Origin: Soonwooa sp023440705
GTDB lineage: Bacteria; Bacteroidota; Bacteroidia; Flavobacteriales; Weeksellaceae
Assembly (NCBI GenBank): GCA_023440705.1
Contig: JAEXRP010000030.1
Location: forward strand, 1-64,000
DNA: 64,000 nt
Direction of reading: 5' to 3'
Of the stretch, positions 53,930 to 63,024 are shown one piece after another; within the stretch, counting starts at the first letter, position 1; each line of letters begins with the position of its first letter. Below the pieces are notes generated by a model. It was given only the letters and a program-made list of their open reading frames with translations, was not told the DNA's origin and did no database searches. The position numbers were made by a program, and so were the translations under genes.

Positions 53930-54571
53930 ATGACTTGGGAAGAAATTTTAAAACCAATAAAAGAAAGCGACTATTTTAAAAATTTGTGGCAAAATGTTAA
54001 TCAGAAATATGTGTCCAGTAAATGTTTTCCACCAAAAGACCAAATTTTTCGCGCTTTAGAATTGACGCCTTTTGATGAGGTTAAAGTCGTGATTATTGGT
54101 CAAGATCCTTATCATAATGATAACCAAGCCAACGGACTTTGTTTTTCTGTGACCGATGGTGTTAAAGCACCGCCATCACTTAAAAATATTTTTACTGAAT
54201 TAAAAAACGATCTCAATATTGATCGTTCCAAAACCGAATTGGATGATTGGGGAAAGCAAGGTGTTTTACTACTGAATGCAACGTTGACAGTCAAAGCGCA
54301 CGAACCCAATTCGCACAAAGATTTGGGTTGGGAAAAGTTCACCAATTTTATTATCGAAAAAATTTCGGAGGAAAAAGAAGGTGTTGTTTTTGTATTGTGG
54401 GGCGCTTTTGCACAAAAAAAAGCAGGATTAATAAACCCTGCTAAACATTTTATTCTTCAATCTGCGCATCCATCGCCGTTTTCGGTACATCGAGGATTTT
54501 ATGGAAGTAAAGTTTTTTCTAAAATCAACGAATGTTTAATATCGAAACAAAAATCAGCGATTGATTGGTAG
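53930..54571 (+). CDS. ung: Uracil-DNA glycosylase
   Basis: The 213-aa protein is a family 1 UDG. It has the water-activating loop VVIIGQDPYHNDNQANGLCF (D near residue 64), the ANGLCFS pocket and the DNA-intercalating loop SAHPSPFSVHRGFYGS near 182-197. It removes uracil from DNA to start base-excision repair. Length and start are normal. It is transcribed divergently from the AAA+ gene and converges with the small lipoprotein gene. Confidence 0.96.
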   Translation: MTWEEILKPIKESDYFKNLWQNVNQKYVSSKCFPPKDQIFRALELTPFDEVKVVIIGQDPYHNDNQANGLCFSVTDGVKAPPSLKNIFTELKNDLNIDRSKTELDDWGKQGVLLLNATLTVKAHEPNSHKDLGWEKFTNFIIEKISEEKEGVVFVLWGAFAQKKAGLINPAKHFILQSAHPSPFSVHRGFYGSKVFSKINECLISKQKSAIDW

Positions 54572-54572
54572 T

Positions 54573-55055
54573 TTATTTCTGCTTTTGAATTTCTAAACCG
54601 ATAGAATTTTTGGTGCCAGCTGGTTTTTCATTCTTGGAAGGATAAGGCGACACTGTTTTTAAACTAATGTCGTAGCCATAGACTGTTTCGGACTTTTTAA
54701 GACCGCGAGATTCCATTTCGGTCGTTGCTAATTGTATTGTTCTAGGTCGAGAACTTGGTGTCATAACTTCTAACTCCGCAACTGCAACGCCTGCCCAAAC
54801 GCAAGTCATGCCCTCTGGACAACGGCTATCCTCGATAATTCCGTTATATTTTATGCTTAGATCTGTACCTGCGATTTGTTGATAATCGCCCATGTCGATG
54901 TTTACTTTTTTCAAACCTGATGTGTTTGTAGATTGGCTGCTAGTCGATGTAGAAGTTGAACTAGAGTTGGATGTAGAAGTTGTTGTTTTCTTCTGCGCTT
55001 CGCAACTTAAAATCCCTAAAGATAGGATTGTTGTTAATAAAATAGGACGTATCAT
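54573..55055 (-). CDS. Small lipoprotein of unknown function, 160 aa
   Basis: A lipoprotein signal (MIRPILLTTILSLGILSC, Cys 18) is followed by a Ser/Thr-rich linker (residues 25-48). A beta domain with CPEGMTCVWAGVAVAELEV follows, a C-x5-C pattern seen in many small Bacteroidota lipoproteins. It ends one base after the ung stop on the opposite strand. No function is known. Confidence 0.78.
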   Translation of the reverse strand: MIRPILLTTILSLGILSCEAQKKTTTSTSNSSSTSTSTSSQSTNTSGLKKVNIDMGDYQQIAGTDLSIKYNGIIEDSRCPEGMTCVWAGVAVAELEVMTPSSRPRTIQLATTEMESRGLKKSETVYGYDISLKTVSPYPSKNEKPAGTKNSIGLEIQKQK

Positions 55056-55085
55056 AGTTTAATATTTTGTGAGGTTTAAATGTAT

Positions 55086-55574
55086 TTAAAAAAATGCATA
55101 ATACATAACTACCAAAAACATTGCCATTCCGACCATGAAGTTAAATCCTGTCCCGTAAAGGAAGCCTATTAAAGCGCCTTTCATCGAGTTGAAAGCTTTT
55201 TTTTTGTCGTTCATGTCATGCAGAAGCTCTCCGATTAACACACCCAAAAGCATCCCGATTAAAAAGCCAAAAGGAACCGGAATTAAAAACATACCTGCAA
55301 TCGTCCCAACAAACGAGCCAATGCTTCCCCAGCGTGTTCCGCCATATTTTTTGTTAGTTCTTGCTGGAATTACATAATTGAGAACTGCGGAAATTGCTGT
55401 CAAAAATCCGAAAATCCAAACGTATAACATCGGCATATCCGAATCTGTCCCAAATTTAAAAATTAAAAAGCCAGCCAAACTTATGACCAATCCTGGTAAA
55501 ACAGGGAGAAATGTCCCGAGAATCCCGATAATTAATAATATGATGCTGACAAGTGTGATTAATCCTTCCTCCAT
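55086..55574 (-). CDS. DUF456 family membrane protein
   Basis: The 162-aa protein has four to five helices, LPVLPGLVISLAGFLIFKF near residues 23-41, and glycine-rich helices GSIGSFVGTIAGMFLIPVPF and FLIGMLLGVLIGELLHD typical of DUF456. The function is unknown. It precedes the lipoprotein gene by 30 bp on the same strand, so the two may be co-transcribed. Confidence 0.87.
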   Translation of the reverse strand: MEEGLITLVSIILLIIGILGTFLPVLPGLVISLAGFLIFKFGTDSDMPMLYVWIFGFLTAISAVLNYVIPARTNKKYGGTRWGSIGSFVGTIAGMFLIPVPFGFLIGMLLGVLIGELLHDMNDKKKAFNSMKGALIGFLYGTGFNFMVGMAMFLVVMYYAFF

Positions 55575-55641
55575 GTTCTAAATTTGAGTTAAAAATAAGG
55601 ATTTTCAGTAAGGTGAAAAATAAATTGTTAATTTTGTAAAT

Positions 55642-56907
55642 ATGAAAGACGAATTGGACGATACCAAAGATTTTTTGCAAAACATTAGTGATCAGATTAA
55701 TGTTTTTTTTGCACAGTATTTTCGAGGAGATGCTGCTTGGATTTTTCAGGTGACGTCCAAAATTTTGGTGCTATTAGGCTTTTTGTTTTTAGTAGATTTT
55801 CTAATCAAATTAGTCTTTAAACTCGTTTCAAAATATTTTTCGAATCCAGAAAAGTATCCATTTGTCTATTCTTTAATTAAAGCTCGTTTTTTTAATTCAA
55901 TTGCGCACATTATAGCGCTGGGGCTTTGTACGTTTGCTCTGGATTCCATTTTTTATGCGGGCATGCATAAGATTACAAAAGGTATTCTTGATAAGATTGT
56001 CGATATTGGACAAGTTGTAGTTATTGCAGGTTTGGGCTTGCGACTTTACAATGCCATCGAGAATTATTATATCCTTGCTAAAGACAGTTATAAGCTGATT
56101 GCTTTTCGTGCGATTTCGCAAACCGTTAAGATTTTTGGTGGTGTAATTTTGTTTTTTGTCGCTATCAAAATCATTTTTAACATCAGTGCAGGGACTATTT
56201 TAGGAAGTCTCGGGGCGATAACTGCGGTTATGGTTTTGGTGTTTAGAGATACTATTTTAGGTTTTGTAACGGGAATTCATGTTGCGACTTCTCGAAGCTT
56301 GAAAGTAGGCGATTGGATTGGTATTCCGAAATATAATTTGGAAGGAAACGTTATGGAAATCAGTCTTTTAACAACTAAAATTATGAACTTTGATAAAACG
56401 ATTTCGACAGTGCCAACTTATGATTTGATGACCACCGAAATTCGAAATTATCAAGTGATGACAGAAGGGAATCTTCGTCGTATAAAGCGATCGATGATTT
56501 TTAATATTAAATCATTTCATTTTTTAACAGAAGAACAACTTGATCTTTTTGAAAAAGTGAATTTAATTTCAGATTATATTAAAACCAAACGTTCTGAAAT
56601 TGAAAAAGAACAAAGCGATTATCACAATCCTGAAAATGATCTCAATCGTCAACAATTGACTAATATTGGGGTTTTCAGAAAATATGTAGAAACTTATCTT
56701 AAGAATAATCCTAATATCGAGCAAAAAGAAATTATCCTTGTTCGACAACTCGAAAATACAACGCAAGGTCTTCCATTGGAGATTTATTGTTTTACAATTT
56801 ACTCGAATTTAGCAGATTACGAGCGCGTTCAGTCAGATATTTTTGACCATCTTTTGGTCGCTGCACAAGACTTTGAGCTGGAGATTATGCAAGTCAATAA
56901 AATTTAA
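55642..56907 (+). CDS. Mechanosensitive ion channel, MscS family
   Basis: The 421-aa protein has several N-terminal helices and a pore-lining helix with GTILGSLGAITAVMVLVFRD near residues 183-202. The beta domain follows with LKVGDWIGIPKYNLEGNVMEISLLTTKI near 222-249, the conserved MscS signature. It opens under membrane tension to release solutes on osmotic downshock. The C-terminal 100 residues are charged. The gene is followed after 15 bp by pdxJ, so the two form an operon. Confidence 0.92.
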   Translation: MKDELDDTKDFLQNISDQINVFFAQYFRGDAAWIFQVTSKILVLLGFLFLVDFLIKLVFKLVSKYFSNPEKYPFVYSLIKARFFNSIAHIIALGLCTFALDSIFYAGMHKITKGILDKIVDIGQVVVIAGLGLRLYNAIENYYILAKDSYKLIAFRAISQTVKIFGGVILFFVAIKIIFNISAGTILGSLGAITAVMVLVFRDTILGFVTGIHVATSRSLKVGDWIGIPKYNLEGNVMEISLLTTKIMNFDKTISTVPTYDLMTTEIRNYQVMTEGNLRRIKRSMIFNIKSFHFLTEEQLDLFEKVNLISDYIKTKRSEIEKEQSDYHNPENDLNRQQLTNIGVFRKYVETYLKNNPNIEQKEIILVRQLENTTQGLPLEIYCFTIYSNLADYERVQSDIFDHLLVAAQDFELEIMQVNKI

Positions 56908-56922
56908 AATCAAATTAAAAAA

Positions 56923-57645
56923 ATGACAACAAAACTAAGTGTCAATATCAATAAAATTGCAACTTTAAGAAATGCAAGAGGTGGCGATGTGCCAAGTGTA
57001 ACACAAATTGCAATCGATGCACAGAAGTTTGGTGCGCAAGGTATCACCATCCATCCACGCCCAGACGAAAGACATATCACTCGCAAAGATGTTTATGATC
57101 TAAAACCCTTGGTAACAACCGAATTTAACATTGAAGGAAATCCTTATCCAGATTTTATTAAAATGGTTTTGGAAGTGAAACCTGAGCAAGTAACTTTAGT
57201 TCCTGATGCCGAAGATGCGATTACTTCTAATGCTGGTTGGGATTGTAAAACACATTTGGACAAGTTGACAGATATTGTTTCGACTTTTAAAAATGCTGGA
57301 ATCCGAACTTCAATTTTCTTGGATCCAAATCCAGAAATGGTGGAGTGGGCGGCGAGAACTGGAACAGATCGCATCGAGCTTTATACAGAGGCTTTTGCTA
57401 AAGAATATCCTAACAATCCAGAAGCGGCGATTAAAGATTATTACGAAACTGCAGTTAAAGCAACCGAATTTGGTTTAGGAATTAATGCAGGACATGATTT
57501 AAGTTTAGACAATTTAAAATATTTTTCGGACAATATTCCTAATTTGTTGGAAGTTTCGATTGGACACGCTTTGATTTCGGAAGCCTTGTATTTAGGTTTA
57601 GAAAATACTATCCAAGCTTATTTGAAGCGATTGGCCAAGTGGTAA
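56923..57645 (+). CDS. pdxJ: Pyridoxine 5'-phosphate synthase
   Basis: The 240-aa protein has the family signature VNINKIATLRNARGGDVPSV at residues 6-25, ITIHPRPDERHI near 40-51 and the late GINAGHDLSLDNL near 191-203. It closes the ring of pyridoxine phosphate from 1-deoxyxylulose-5-phosphate and 3-amino-1-hydroxyacetone phosphate in the DXP-dependent vitamin B6 pathway. It lies 15 bp after the channel gene. Confidence 0.95.
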   Translation: MTTKLSVNINKIATLRNARGGDVPSVTQIAIDAQKFGAQGITIHPRPDERHITRKDVYDLKPLVTTEFNIEGNPYPDFIKMVLEVKPEQVTLVPDAEDAITSNAGWDCKTHLDKLTDIVSTFKNAGIRTSIFLDPNPEMVEWAARTGTDRIELYTEAFAKEYPNNPEAAIKDYYETAVKATEFGLGINAGHDLSLDNLKYFSDNIPNLLEVSIGHALISEALYLGLENTIQAYLKRLAKW

Positions 57646-57651
57646 TTTAAT

Positions 57652-58305
57652 TTACTCTAACCCCAATCTTATCGCAAACTTAACTAATCCAACCGTACTT
57701 TTACAGCCTGTTTTTTCTAATAGATGTTGCCGATGATTATCAACGGTTTTTTTACTGATGAATAATGCTTCGGCAATTTCTTCGCTGGTCATTTCCTGTA
57801 CGATTAGGCTTAGAATTTCGCGTTCTCTTGTCGTCAATAATGATAACTGTTCGTTTTGGATTTTCTCTTTGTGATACTGATTGTAAATTAGCGGAATAAT
57901 GTCTTGCGAAAAATAAGTTCCTCCATTCGAAATCCTGTGAATAGCTTTCAAAAGTTCGTCTTTACCGGCATTTTTTAAAATATAACCATCGGCTTCGGCA
58001 AGAACAGCTTCTTTCACTGCTGTCGAATTGTTATACATCGACAAAATCAAAACTTGTATGTGCGGAAATTCATTTTTAATCATTTTGCAAAGTTCGGTTC
58101 CGCTTAGTAAAGGCATGCTTATATCCGTTAAAATTAGATTAAAATCATCGGGATTTGCAGCTATTTTTTCGTAGGCAACTTGTCCGTTATTAGCTTCGTC
58201 AACAATGTTGAAATTGGTTTCTTTTGATAATAAATTTTTGACACCATCAATCATCATTTGATGATCGTCTGCTAAAAGGATATTTATTTTTTTTAGATTA
58301 TCCAT
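57652..58305 (-). CDS. Response regulator, NarL/LuxR type
   Basis: The 217-aa protein has a receiver domain with acidic residues D13-D14, phosphoacceptor D61 in ILTDISMP, and K near residue 111. A C-terminal LuxR-type helix-turn-helix follows: LTTREREILSLIVQEMTSEEIAEALFISKKTVDNHRQHLL near 152-191. It overlaps the kinase gene by 8 bp, which marks a cognate pair. The target genes are unknown. Confidence 0.94.
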   Translation of the reverse strand: MDNLKKINILLADDHQMMIDGVKNLLSKETNFNIVDEANNGQVAYEKIAANPDDFNLILTDISMPLLSGTELCKMIKNEFPHIQVLILSMYNNSTAVKEAVLAEADGYILKNAGKDELLKAIHRISNGGTYFSQDIIPLIYNQYHKEKIQNEQLSLLTTREREILSLIVQEMTSEEIAEALFISKKTVDNHRQHLLEKTGCKSTVGLVKFAIRLGLE

Positions 58306-60058
58306 TTTGAGGGAGAGATATTTCTATGTTAGTTCCGACTAATTTTTCTGATTCTATTGTCATTTTTCCGTCCATCATACTTACTCTTGCGCTGATATTT
58401 TTCCAACCTATACCAGAAGAGTTTGCAATAGAGTCGTCTTCCATGCCTTTTCCGTTGTCTCGGATGTTGATGGACAAAATGTTGTTTGATTTTTTGATGG
58501 ATAGATTGATAAGACTTGCATCTGCATGTTTTATCATGTTATTTACGACCTCTTGCACGATTCTGTAAATTGAAATTTCGTTTTGTTTTTGAAATTTAAA
58601 ATCTCTAACATCATTAGGAATATTAAGTTCCATTTTTGTTGTTTGAGAAGCATTGATTTTGTCGCTCAGGTTTTCTAAAGCACGTACAATTCCAAAATTC
58701 AATTCTTCGGGAATCAGGTTGTGCGAAATACTTCTGACTTCGGAAATGGTTTTATCTACAAGATTTTGAATGTTCTCATTTTCTTCAGTTTTGTTTTGAG
58801 AAGAGAGGTTCATTTTTATCAAAGACAACATTTGTCCAACACTGTCGTGAAGGTCTCTTGCGATACGGATTCTCTCGTTTTGTTCGCCATCGAAAAGTGA
58901 TTTTGTTGCAACTTCTTTTTGGCGGAAAATTTCGCTTTGTAGTTTTTTATCTTGCTTGTGTTGGTAATTTTTGTAAACAAAATAGGCGGCAATTACAGAA
59001 ATTAAAAACAAAAGTCCACCAAAAATCAACCAATTATTTTTTTGTTTGATTTCAAATTTTTGTTGATTGATAAGATTTTGTTTTTTTTCGGATTCGTATT
59101 TTATATTGAGCTCGGAAAGTTGTTTTGTATTTTCTATGTTGATAAAATCGTTCATCGCTTTGGAAAATAATTTGTGATAAGTAAAAGCATTTTTGTAATC
59201 TCCAGCTTTTGAAGCAGCCTCTGCCATGCTATCATAAATTGACCATATGATTTCCCCGGCATCAATTTCTTTAGCGATTTTTAATGCTATTTCACAATAA
59301 TTAATTGCTTTTTTGTAGTCACCAATTTCGCCATATAGATTTCCGATATTATTATAAATTGCAGCCATGCTCCACTTATCATCTTGTTTTTCTGCAATTG
59401 CAATGGCTTTGAAGTTATAATTTATCGCTTCTTGATATTTTTTTTGGTATTTGTAAACAATTGCAATATTGCTGTAAGACATCGCAATTTTTTTTGGGAT
59501 ATTTTTTTGCAAATAAAGTTGCAATGCGGTTTTGTACGAATTAAGTGCTTTTGGATAATCTTCTTTTTGTTCAAAAACAATTCCTTTGTTATTATGACAA
59601 TCGGCAACGAGTTCTTTGTTTCCGGTTTCTGTTGCAATTTTTTCGGCTTTATCATAATAAAGAAAAGCTTCATCCAATTTTTTCCAACTGACATATAAAA
59701 CGCCAATATTTTTTAAAACGTGCGGAATCAATTCATTGTCATTTGTAGATTCTGCGGTTTTTAAAGCGTTCTGATAATGTTGCAATGCGAGAACATTTTC
59801 GCCTTTATCGCCATAAATCCGACCGAGATTAATTTCTGCACGAATGAAAACTTTCGGTTGATGTTTTCTGATTTCTGGTTTTATAATTTCTTTCAGCTGA
59901 ACTTCGGCAGAATCCAATTTATAATCCGATAAAAGCTTAATTGAATTCTCCAGTTTCTCCTCTTCTCGAGATAGTTTCTGAGACTGGAAAATAACAAATA
60001 CAAAAAGAAAAAATATAGAGATAAAGTTTTTGGTTTTCACAGTGTTAAGTTTATACAA
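58298..60058 (-). CDS. TPR-containing sensor histidine kinase (HisKA_3 type)
   Basis: The 586-aa protein has a signal segment (about residues 9-26) and TPR-like repeats (about 40-310). A transmembrane helix lies near 341-361 (WLIFGGLLFLISVIAAYFVY). The phospho-acceptor histidine is in RIARDLHDSVGQMLSLIKMN near 400-419, and an ATPase domain carries NNMIKHADAS, DNGKGMED and SSGIGWKNISARV. It phosphorylates the response regulator encoded directly after it. The extracytoplasmic TPR region presumably senses a protein or cell-wall signal. Confidence 0.93.
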   Translation of the reverse strand: MYKLNTVKTKNFISIFFLFVFVIFQSQKLSREEEKLENSIKLLSDYKLDSAEVQLKEIIKPEIRKHQPKVFIRAEINLGRIYGDKGENVLALQHYQNALKTAESTNDNELIPHVLKNIGVLYVSWKKLDEAFLYYDKAEKIATETGNKELVADCHNNKGIVFEQKEDYPKALNSYKTALQLYLQKNIPKKIAMSYSNIAIVYKYQKKYQEAINYNFKAIAIAEKQDDKWSMAAIYNNIGNLYGEIGDYKKAINYCEIALKIAKEIDAGEIIWSIYDSMAEAASKAGDYKNAFTYHKLFSKAMNDFINIENTKQLSELNIKYESEKKQNLINQQKFEIKQKNNWLIFGGLLFLISVIAAYFVYKNYQHKQDKKLQSEIFRQKEVATKSLFDGEQNERIRIARDLHDSVGQMLSLIKMNLSSQNKTEENENIQNLVDKTISEVRSISHNLIPEELNFGIVRALENLSDKINASQTTKMELNIPNDVRDFKFQKQNEISIYRIVQEVVNNMIKHADASLINLSIKKSNNILSINIRDNGKGMEDDSIANSSGIGWKNISARVSMMDGKMTIESEKLVGTNIEISLPQNG

Positions 60059-60092
60059 ATGTAATTATTGTAACGATTCAACAAAAAAAACA

Positions 60093-60123
60093 AACTTTCA
60101 AAATCTTAAGAATTTTGAAAGTT
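60093..60123 (-). terminator. Hairpin with T-run after the decayed T9SS gene
   Basis: A perfect 12-bp stem AACTTTCAAAAT / ATTTTGAAAGTT with a 7-nt loop is followed on the minus strand by TTGTTTTTTTT. Confidence 0.8.
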
Positions 60124-60137
60124 GTACTTTATTTTAC

Positions 60138-60318
60138 TTAGTTCAATAGTTTTTTGGTAATGATTTGTCCTGCTTTAAATTTAAATAGGTACAGATGTTG
60201 GGCATATTACAAAGAGATTGATTTGTGTTCTAATTTCAACATTTCCAGTTGGACATTGACTCCAAAGATGTCCTGTAAATATTAAAATAAGTAAATGAAA
60301 AAATAATTTTGTTTTCAT
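60138..60318 (-). pseudogene. Collapsed type IX secreted protein: signal peptide joined to sorting-domain tail
   Basis: From ATG 60318 the minus strand reads a signal peptide (MKTKLFFHLLILIFTGHLWS) and QCPTGNVEIRTQ, a common opening of exported flavobacterial proteins. It is then closed by a stop near 60190. In another frame the same short interval ends with YLFKFKAGQIITKKLLN and a stop at 60138, which is the last stretch of a type IX secretion C-terminal domain. The middle of the gene has been deleted and the frame shifted. A terminator follows. Confidence 0.75.
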
Positions 60319-60337
60319 GGTTTATGAAATCTAAAAA

Positions 60338-60883
60338 TTAATTAATCGTTCCAGTAAATTTTCCTTGTTCCGCAAATGCTTCTTTCCCACTATTGTTATG
60401 GCAAATTGCAACGAAAGTACCCTCAATTTGATTTCCATTTACTGCAGTTATTTTTACTTCACCACCACCAGTCATCAAGGTTCCGTTGTTATCAGTGCTA
60501 TAAGACATGGATTGATCTGTAACATTCTGATAATCTTTTCTCATAACAATTCCGTTTTGCGAACCACTTCCCAATGCATAGGTTTTGTTAACCGCTACAT
60601 CACCGTAAAGAACGATGTTTATAGATTCCTTTCCACCGTCTTTAATTCCGGATATTGTAATGATAGTCATACCAGATACAGATGTTTTTGCAATTCCTGC
60701 TGCAGTAGAACTGAATTTTCCCGCACTCGAATTTCCGTCAAAACCATAACGTTCAGCGGTTAATGAAGCTGAACCACCCGTGTTGTTATTATTACCACTG
60801 TCATCGCCATCATTTCTGTGGCAAGAAAATAAAATTGTAGTTGTAAATAATCCTACAAATAGGATAAATAATAATTTTTTCAT
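60338..60883 (-). CDS. Lipoprotein of unknown function, 181 aa
   Basis: A lipoprotein signal (MKKLLFILFVGLFTTTILFS, Cys 21) is followed by a low-complexity linker (NDGDDSGNNNNTGGS). A beta-rich domain of about 140 residues follows with GNQIEGTFVAICHNNSGKEA near the end. This resembles small Bacteroidota lipoproteins built on a DUF6252-like beta fold, but that is recalled and not certain. It is the first gene upstream of the collapsed secreted gene on the same strand. Confidence 0.75.
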   Translation of the reverse strand: MKKLLFILFVGLFTTTILFSCHRNDGDDSGNNNNTGGSASLTAERYGFDGNSSAGKFSSTAAGIAKTSVSGMTIITISGIKDGGKESINIVLYGDVAVNKTYALGSGSQNGIVMRKDYQNVTDQSMSYSTDNNGTLMTGGGEVKITAVNGNQIEGTFVAICHNNSGKEAFAEQGKFTGTIN

Positions 60884-60971
60884 TGTATTAATTTTTTAAT
60901 TGTTTTTATGTAACAAAGGTATTTCTAGTAGATTAACATTACAATGATGATATATCCGGTTTCTTATAGGT

Positions 60972-60994
60972 ATTTCTACCTATTTTTAAAACTA
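60972..60994. promoter_or_regulatory. Inverted repeat between divergent genes
   Basis: TAGGTA-TTTC-TACCTA followed by TTTTTA lies between the minus-strand lipoprotein and the plus-strand hydrolase. With no plus-strand gene upstream, a binding site is more likely than a terminator. The spacing fits a dimeric regulator, possibly of LuxR type. Confidence 0.45.
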
Positions 60995-61154
60995 TTTAGA
61001 ATCATATATTTTTATATTCTTGGCTAAAGATTTTCCCGAATATTTATCGTAAATTGTACAAGCCTAATTGCAGTTTTTAATTGATTGTATTTCAGTGTTT
61101 TATATCGATGATGCAACTATATGTTTTGCAAAAGGTCTTGTTAAGAAAATAATA

Positions 61155-61934
61155 ATGGAAATATTACATTCTAAAATATACGGAGAAGATAAGGCTGGGA
61201 CGCCTTTGTTGGTGATACATGGGCTTTTCGGAATGCTCGATAACTGGGGAAGTTTCGGGAAAGAATTTGGAGAAATGATGCCGACGCATTTGTTGGATTT
61301 ACGAAATCACGGTAGAAGTTTTCATTCGCCATCGATGACGCATGATGATTTAGCCAATGATATTATCAATTATATGAATGCTCATAACATGGATAAAGCC
61401 TATCTTTTGGGGCATTCTCTTGGTGGAAAAGCGCTGATGCAATGCGCTATTAATTTTCCTGAAAAAGTAGAAAAACTTATCGTTGTCGATATTTCGCCAA
61501 AAGCTTATCCACCGCATCATCAAGGTATCATTAAAGCTTTGCAGTCGGTTGATTTTTCTAAAGTTGAATCGCGTCACGATGTGGAAGATGTTCTTAAAGA
61601 ATTTATCCCAGAAATTTTTGTTATTCAGTTTTTGATGAAAAATCTTTATTGGACGGATGATAAGAAGTTGGATTGGCGTTTTAACCTCCAAACTTTGGCG
61701 GATAACTATACAGAATTTGTTTCTAATGCTATTAAATTCGGTGTTTACAATGGACCTACTTTGTTTATTAAAGGTTCGAAATCCAACTATATTCTTCCAC
61801 AAGACGATTTTTTAATCAAGCAACAGTTTCCGAATTCTAGTTTGGTGGAGATTGCAAATGCTTCGCATTGGGTGCAAGCCAATAATCCGACGGATTTTGC
61901 AATTGCAGTTAAAGCATTTTTGTTTGATAAATAA
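61155..61934 (+). CDS. Alpha/beta hydrolase, YbfF-like esterase
   Basis: I choose ATG 61155 (MEILHSKIYGEDKAGTPLLV), giving 259 aa. The frame extends upstream to 61068, but that part has no family resemblance. The oxyanion segment is LLVIHGLFGMLDNWG near residues 19-33. The nucleophile elbow GHSLGG lies near 90-95, an acid comes later, and the catalytic histidine is in NASHWVQ near 235. YbfF-type enzymes hydrolyse short acyl esters; the physiological substrate is unknown. The gene is followed after 64 bp by the epimerase gene. Confidence 0.88.
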   Translation: MEILHSKIYGEDKAGTPLLVIHGLFGMLDNWGSFGKEFGEMMPTHLLDLRNHGRSFHSPSMTHDDLANDIINYMNAHNMDKAYLLGHSLGGKALMQCAINFPEKVEKLIVVDISPKAYPPHHQGIIKALQSVDFSKVESRHDVEDVLKEFIPEIFVIQFLMKNLYWTDDKKLDWRFNLQTLADNYTEFVSNAIKFGVYNGPTLFIKGSKSNYILPQDDFLIKQQFPNSSLVEIANASHWVQANNPTDFAIAVKAFLFDK

Positions 61935-61998
61935 GAGGTTTTAATTTAGAGTTTCAATGCGTATCTTTGTCGGGACTTGATTTTATAAAAACTACAGC

Positions 61999-63024
61999 TT
62001 GGAGGCACATCCGCAGGAAAAATACATTTTAGTAACTGGTGCAACGGGGATTTTGGGGCGCGTCATTGTTTTAGAACTTCTGAAACAAGGACGTAAAGTT
62101 CGTGCTACCAAACGTCCAAATAGCGATTTGAAAGATGTTCTGCATTCGTATAAATTCTATACCGACCAGCCTGATTTTTATTTTAACCAAATCGAATGGA
62201 TTGATACCGATTTTGACGATATTTTTTCTTTAGAAAAAGCCGTTGAAAATGTTTCTGAAATTTACCATTGTGCGGCAAAAGTTAGCTTTCACCCGAAAGA
62301 TCGCGAAGAGATGTACAAAACCAATATCGAAGGAACAAAGAATTTATTGTACGCTGTACAAGATTCTGGTGTAGAGAAATTTTGTTTTGTAAGTTCTGTA
62401 GCCGTTTTAGATGGTTTTAATGACGAAAAATTACAGGACGAAACTTGTGATTTTAATTCCAAATTAGATCATTCGCCTTATGCTAAATCCAAACATTTCT
62501 CCGAAATGGAGATTTGGCGCGCAGCAGCTGAAGGTCTCAATGTTGTCATCGTAAATCCGTCGATTATCATTGGTTCTGGCAATTGGTCGAGTAGTAGTGG
62601 TGAGATGTTTGGGCAACTTGCAAAATCAGGATTTTCGACAGATGGATCTTCTGGTTATGTTGACGTTCGTGATGTGGCAAAAATTAGTATTCAGTTGATG
62701 GATTCTAATATATTTGATCAAAGATTTGTTTTAAATTCTGAAAATATTAAAAATGAAATCATCGCTAATAAAGTGAGAACAGCTGTTGGTAAATCTCCTG
62801 TCAAAATTATTTCTAAATCTGTTTTAAATATCGGAAGAACGCTTAATACTTTATTTGGTTGGCTTATCCCGAGTCTTCGTATGGCGAACAAAGTTAATGT
62901 TGAAGCCATAACTTCTGAGTCCAAACTCAGCAATCAAAAAATTAAAAAAAAATTGAATTTCGATTTTATTCCCGTTTCGGAAAGTTTCGATTTTCATTTG
63001 AAAAATTATATACAAGATAAATAA
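61999..63024 (+). CDS. NAD(P)-dependent epimerase/dehydratase (extended SDR)
   Basis: The 341-aa protein has the Rossmann motif VTGATGILGRVIVLELLKQG near residues 12-31, an active-site Y-x-x-x-K in SPYAKSKHFSEM near 155-166 and DVRDVAKISIQLMDSN near 221-236. It resembles dihydroflavonol-4-reductase-like SDRs. No ATG lies close upstream in frame, so TTG 61999 is taken as start (MEAHPQEKYILVTGATG). TATCTTTG at 61962-61969 fits a -7 promoter element just ahead. The gene overlaps the following ligase start by one base. Confidence 0.88.
   Translation: MEAHPQEKYILVTGATGILGRVIVLELLKQGRKVRATKRPNSDLKDVLHSYKFYTDQPDFYFNQIEWIDTDFDDIFSLEKAVENVSEIYHCAAKVSFHPKDREEMYKTNIEGTKNLLYAVQDSGVEKFCFVSSVAVLDGFNDEKLQDETCDFNSKLDHSPYAKSKHFSEMEIWRAAAEGLNVVIVNPSIIIGSGNWSSSSGEMFGQLAKSGFSTDGSSGYVDVRDVAKISIQLMDSNIFDQRFVLNSENIKNEIIANKVRTAVGKSPVKIISKSVLNIGRTLNTLFGWLIPSLRMANKVNVEAITSESKLSNQKIKKKLNFDFIPVSESFDFHLKNYIQDK

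Noticed and set aside
61068..61154. Upstream extension of the YbfF-like hydrolase
   Set aside because: The extra 29 residues do not fit the family; ATG 61155 begins at the conserved N-terminus.
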